A program made the position numbers and the translations under genes. The notes under the pieces were generated by a model. That model worked only from the letters and a program-made list of their open reading frames with translations, searched no databases and was not told where the DNA came from. This document shows positions 60,501 through 64,000 of a stretch of DNA of 64,000 nt, one piece after another (the first letter of the stretch is position 1; each line of letters starts with the position of its first letter). The stretch lies in contig NC_083525.1 of NCBI RefSeq assembly GCF_032362555.1, forward strand, positions 3,457,501 to 3,521,500. The letters run 5' to 3'. This DNA comes from Amyelois transitella (Eukaryota > Arthropoda > Insecta > Lepidoptera > Pyralidae).

Positions 60501-61646
60501 AAAAGACTGAATGGCCACGTTCAGCTATTTGGCTTAATGATAGAATTGAGATTCAAATAGTGACAGGTTGCTAGCCCATCGCATAAAAGAGCAATCTCAA
60601 ATTTATAAGCCTATCCCTGAATAATCTTTAAATAAATAATAATAAATATATACTTACGGGGCAAATTACATAGACTGTGTTAGCCTCGATGTTAGAAACT
60701 TGTGTAACGAGATATTATTGATATGCGGAAAATAAATTCATGATAGTTGTTAAGAATTGACTGAACCGAACTTTTATACAATAAGCAGCGCACAATTAAT
60801 GTGTTGGATTTCATAGAAGTTGGAATATTGTCTTAAAGGTATTTAGATTTCTATGGGGGATAAAATATTCTTTAAGTTTACCATACACTTTATTATATTC
60901 TTACAAAAAAACGTTGCGCTATCTTATCCACAACTAGCTGTGCCCGCGACTTCGTTCGCGTGGAATAGTTATTTTGGGCATCATTGAAGCCCTCAAGGAG
61001 GAATAATTTTTCCCCGTTTTTTTCACATTTTCCATTATTTCTTCGCTTCTAATAGTTGCAGCGTGATGATAAATACCCTAAAGCCTTCCTCGATAAATAG
61101 TCTATTAAACACAAAAATAATTTCTATTCGAACCAGTAGTTCCTGAGATTAGCGCGTTCAAACAAACAAACTCTTCAGCTTTATAATATTAGTATCCAAT
61201 GCAATAGGTAGGTATAATATTTTATTCGATATTCTGATGAGTTTTCCAAATGTTGTTACAGATTCAGTCCTCAAGACGCAAAATTGGAATTTGAAGAACT
61301 TCAAATAGAAATGACGACCTACTCACATCGCCATAATTCCACCTTGGATTGTGACAACATAGTTTACTTCCCAGTTTCTCTAAGAATAAACAAATTCCCT
61401 CTTGATTCCCGTAACTTTACGTATACGGAGTTAAATCAAGATGGCGTAAATACTTTGGATAAAAGTGGACGCGAAAAGATAATTTACAAAATAAACGCTC
61501 CCCAAAATGATTTGATTTCATTCGGTGTGTGGGGGAGAATTTACGATAAAGATGTTTCAGGGCCTACAGAAGTAACTGAAGAAGATAGAAGTAATTATAT
61601 CCACATAGAAAATATAATATACAAAGTTTCTGAATCAAGGCACTAA
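54596..61646 (+). CDS. Vanin/biotinidase-like amidohydrolase 2
   Basis: Ten exons: 54596-54649, 56051-56167, 56448-56573, 56886-57058, 57498-57712, 58197-58283, 58734-58837, 59301-59486, 60290-60411, 61262-61646; 1569 nt, 522 aa. Exon number, phases and most exon lengths equal those of gene 1, showing tandem duplication. Signal peptide MRGLVILCLLLVIPISYQ. Catalytic Glu66 in VVVFPEMTL, Lys160 in YRKINLFGE and Cys193 in HFICFDLMF are all present. The extra-cysteine loop CSVYCPGEYCPEKK differs from CSVAPGELCPEQK in gene 1 by one residue and one cysteine. The C-terminus IENIIYKVSESRH lacks a GPI-type tail, so it is predicted secreted. An AATAAA lies at 62056-62061. The substrate is unknown. Confidence 0.94.
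56692..56846 (+). repeat. Retroposon fragment in vanin-2 intron 3
   Basis: Begins with an ACTAGCTTCCGCCCGCGGCT motif and ends TCATATTAGTATAGATGGA, a common moth retroposon start and tail. No ORF. Confidence 0.5.
57846..57886. repeat. Perfect hairpin in vanin-2 intron 5
   Basis: Arms CCATGATTTGGCTATA and TATAGCCAAATCATGG pair over 16 bp around a 9-nt loop. Confidence 0.78.
58555..58690 (-). mobile_element. LINE 3' tail fragment
   Basis: The reverse complement matches the tail of the LINE fragment at 8415 (AGAAGTATGCAGAAATCGTG-type block and an ATTTTATGTATG end). It is in vanin-2 intron 6. Confidence 0.6.
59003..59272 (+). repeat. Interspersed repeat D copy in vanin-2 intron 7
   Basis: Starts AGCTGTGCTCGCGACTTCGT, contains GTTGCAGCGTGATGGTTTAT and CCTTCCTCGATAAATGGTCT, and ends CAAACAAACAAACTCTTCAG..TATAATATTAGTATAGAT. 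A close copy in the same orientation lies at 60943. Confidence 0.7.
59788..60000 (+). mobile_element. SINE-like retroposon A, diverged copy
   Basis: Blocks GTGCCGTGCTG, GACGTAAAAGGCGACTAAGA and CTGTTGGCCCTGTCTACCCT follow in family order, but with many substitutions. It is therefore older than the neighbouring copy at 60014. Confidence 0.7.
60014..60266 (+). mobile_element. SINE-like retroposon A just upstream of vanin-2 exon 9
   Basis: 253 bp between perfect 13-bp duplications ATGAATGATTATA (60001-60013 and 60267-60279). It ends only 23 bp before the first base of exon 9 (60290), so the intron 8 branch point must lie in the element or in the 23-bp remainder. Confidence 0.86.
60447..60620 (-). 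mobile_element. SINE-like retroposon A in inverted orientation after vanin-2 exon 9
   Basis: Starts about 35 bp after the donor of exon 9 (60411) and is an inverted, roughly 90 percent similar copy of the tail two thirds of the element at 60014, by visual comparison over about 140 bp. The head is truncated. Confidence 0.8.
60655..60722 (-). mobile_element. tRNA-derived SINE tail fragment
   Basis: GTGTTAGCCTCGATGTTAGA and the GAGATATTA motif match the tail of the tRNA-derived SINE. Very short. Confidence 0.45.
60943..61193 (+). repeat. Interspersed repeat D copy in vanin-2 intron 9
   Basis: AGCTGTGCCCGCGACTTCGT start, GTTGCAGCGTGATGATAAAT middle and TATAATATTAGTATCC end. Close to the copy at 59003-59272. 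Confidence 0.7.
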
Positions 61647-62684
61647 GAAACCACTTATTTCGTTAAGTTTGAGAACAACTTATAACGTAAATTCTTTCAA
61701 TTTCAAAACTTGGGTAATTTAAGTGTAAAAAGTACAATTATTATACCTACAATAATCCCATTGATTTAACAAGCAATTAGTTTTGATATAAAATTAACAG
61801 AAGAAAAGTAACGGGCAAACATTTACTTCCAAGTTTTAATTGAGGGATGGTAAAAACACAAATTAAAAAAATTATACCCAGAACCGCCTACGTACGCCTG
61901 TGAAAAAAAAATGGTAATTAAACAAGAGTGACAATATACTGAAATTTGTTTTAAAAGTATAAAAAGAAAGACTGTAATTAGGTATTTAGATAATTCATAT
62001 ACTTAAATGTTATAGAATCTAGTCTACATGAACAAATGATGATCAAAATAAGATTAATAAATTGTATACAAATTAAATTGGTTTTATTGGTTGCGTCAGA
62101 AATGATGTAATGTTTTGTGATATACAATTCACAAAATTCTTTCACTTTTATAATGTCTTCCTTCTGGCGTTAGTCCCGGTTACGTCTTCTCTTTTCTGGA
62201 GCCCCGGGTTCGTCTTTTGACCATGATCCTGAATTGGATGACCCCGGTTTTTACACGCATGTGGTCTATCCAGAAAAAAGGCACAGTGTATGTAGTATTT
62301 TTTTTTGTTGTATATCTTGATTGGGAAAGCTAAAAGAGACCAGTTCTGCCAAATAGGCAGGGCCTTCTACATATGGTCACACTACTGGACTGGATTCACA
62401 ATATTCACACAATTCCGCTATAAGGCAAGATGTGAACAAATTCTCCGGCCGCTATCTAGACTCGAGGTTAAATGTAATTTACATACACTTTAATCGTAGA
62501 TAACAGTTATATTGATTCTAATAAAGACTTTATGCTATTGCACAAGTATTATATCATGTTGATATGAAGATTTACTTATAATAAGCGCGTTATTCCCGTT
62601 TACATATTTTTGTGTTGAGGTCGGTCATTGATAAACGACTTTGTGTTATTTGTGTAGAAAAATAACAAATAATAGTGTGTGGAA
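61647..62684. other. Vanin-2 3' flank and ASPG promoter region
   Basis: Contains the vanin-2 polyadenylation signal at 62056 and an AGCCCGGG-type repeat at 62155-62260. The AT-rich sequence before the ASPG start shows no ORF of note. Confidence 0.45.
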
Positions 62685-63713
62685 ATGGCGCAAATGAAAA
62701 GAATTTTAGTTATATACACCGGAGGAACTTTTGGAATGCTCAAAAATGAGAAAGGAGGTGAGAAATTTTAATTCAAAATAGGTATGTAAATGCGCGCAGT
62801 TTCAAAAATATCGGGTGATATTTTGAAACTACGCGCGCTATATTTGCTTCAGATGTGAATAGATCTTTCTTTTTTTATAGAGTTAAAAGATAAATTTAAA
62901 ATTTTGCTGTATGCATCATTTACTTGAAAAGGCCACTGGAATTTTCAAGAAACACAAGAGATTTGCGCCTATAAAGTTAAAACGAGTTGCGTTTTATGAA
63001 TTCTACGAGTATATGTGGCCTAGTATTGTTTATATTGCCGAGGTATACAGGTTGCCGTTATCATACTTACTTTAATTACATGGCAATTTAGGTGCCGTTT
63101 ACTGAGTCTGATAGTCAGTAAGACTTTACTGTTTCAGAAACTAAATTTGGCAGTATTGGGTATTAACATACAAAGCAAATAAGTCCCTTGTCTTGCCTCA
63201 TATCGTAATCAAAAGTTCGTAAACATAAGCAAATAGGTTATCATAGCGGTTAGCAGGTTACATACAAACCTATATATACTAATATTATGATATAGATGGA
63301 ATATTTGTGTGTATGTTTGTTTTTACACAAAAGCAACTGGACCGATTTTGATGATATTTGGCAGAGACAGACAGAACGTTCATGTAACAATGAGTTAGTT
63401 TTTAGATGAATGTGTCTATTTCCTAAGTCGCATTTTACGCCAATGGAAAAGAGATGCGATGATCGTGTTTTAAAGTTCTGGGAACCACAGGGGTAAATAC
63501 TATTTAATAGACAAGGATTTATAACAATATTTGGTATTTTTCTTAATTTTTTTTATTAAATATCCATTAAAATTTAATAACATTCAATAACAGTTCTGGT
63601 GCCACAAAAGAACATAGAGCAGGTGGTCAGGAGGCTGCCTCAGCTGCACGATGAGGAATACTGGACGGAGAACTTCGCCAATACTAATGTGAAGGACTAT
63701 CTGGTATTACCCG
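62685..63713 (+). CDS. ASPG: ASPG-like L-asparaginase/lysophospholipase, 5' part
   Basis: Two exons, 62685-62757 and 63594-63713, are visible before the right edge. They encode MAQMKRILVIYTGGTFGMLK with the nucleophile-loop signature YTGGTFGM (first catalytic Thr of the type I asparaginase fold), then VLVPQKNIEQVVRRLPQLHD and NVKDYLVLPG. This matches the start of animal ASPG (60-kDa lysophospholipase), in which the amidohydrolase domain is followed by ankyrin repeats. The second exon ends in phase 1 with a GTAAGT donor, so the gene continues off the right edge. The enzyme is expected to hydrolyse asparagine in the cytosol. Confidence 0.9.
62792..62838. repeat. Hairpin in ASPG intron 1
   Basis: GCGCGCAGTTTCAAAAATAT and ATATTTTGAAACTACGCGCG pair over about 20 bp with small mismatches and a very short loop, 35 bp after the exon 1 donor. 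Confidence 0.75.
63282..63370 (+). repeat. Retroposon tail fragment in ASPG intron 1
   Basis: Contains TACTAATATTATGATATAGA and AACTGGACCGATTTTGATGA, a pair of blocks frequent at the ends of moth retroposons. No ORF. Confidence 0.45.
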
Positions 63714-63717
63714 GTAA

Positions 63718-63770
63718 GTTTTTTATACGAGCACATACATATTTATAATATGTATGTGCTCGTAAAAAAT
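63718..63770. repeat. Hairpin immediately after ASPG exon 2
   Basis: TACGAGCACATACATAT and ATATGTATGTGCTCGTA form a perfect 17-bp stem, extended by A/T pairs, around a loop of about 5 nt. It starts within about 10 bp of the exon 2 donor. Confidence 0.78.
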
Positions 63771-64000
63771 ATATAATGCCGAATTGTTTGTCATAATTTT
63801 TAGATGTAGATATGGTGTGGGATGCAATTTTGAAAATGTAAGCAGGTGTTACACGGTCGATATCGAACCAAAAATTAATAAAAAAAGTTGTTTGTCTGTT
63901 TGTTCAATTGGTTTTCCGTTAAACCATCAGTTATACATATAATAGAATGTCATAGGTAATAGGAACGATTATATAGTATTTACTGAACAGAAAGAGTAAG

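Overview
The window looks like euchromatic DNA from a moth (Lepidoptera). The reasons are AT-rich intergenic DNA, many short introns with GT..AG borders, insect-type orthologues, and interspersed retroposons of the type common in moth genomes: a tRNA-derived SINE, a short element with a (TATG)n-like tail, and LINE 3' ends. All gene models were built by eye from open frames, splice signals and intron phase. Each complete model has an exon sum divisible by three, which supports the joins. No tRNA, rRNA, CRISPR array, LTR element or virus-like element was recognised.

Layout, left to right. (1) 592-3906, minus: Es2/DGCR14 spliceosome-associated protein, with its 3' end off the left edge. (2) 4567-17998, plus: a 23-exon BRPF1/Br140 gene (zinc finger, EPc region, PHD-knuckle-PHD, bromodomain, PWWP), head to head with Es2 across 660 bp. 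(3) 18860-19256: a foldback repeat with 92-bp arms. (4) 19934-21136, minus: NDUFA7, a complex I subunit, complete in 4 exons. (5) 22128-23290, plus: an unrecognised 83-aa gene, divergent from NDUFA7. (6) 23674-35334, minus: 10-formyltetrahydrofolate dehydrogenase (ALDH1L1), complete in 16 exons, with a hAT remnant and a striking GATA-site array in its introns. (7) 38397-38977, plus: an unrecognised 118-aa, two-exon basic protein. (8) 41083-42787: a pogo-like DNA transposon with inverted ends and a C-terminally truncated transposase. (9) 44029-52022 and 54596-61646, plus: two tandem vanin/biotinidase-like genes with the same ten-exon structure. The first carries a second, alternative pair of 3' exons that ends in a GPI-anchor-like signal. 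(10) 62685 to the right edge, plus: the start of an ASPG-like asparaginase/lysophospholipase gene.

The host genes are mostly unrelated housekeeping functions (splicing, chromatin acetylation, respiration, one-carbon folate metabolism) next to a local expansion of secreted or membrane amidohydrolases. The most interesting structures are the doubled 3' end of the first vanin gene, retroposons sitting on splice junctions (one has copied the 5' splice site of BRPF1 exon 18; two inverted copies clamp exon 9 of the second vanin gene), the threefold paired-GATA array in ALDH1L1, and the foldback downstream of BRPF1.
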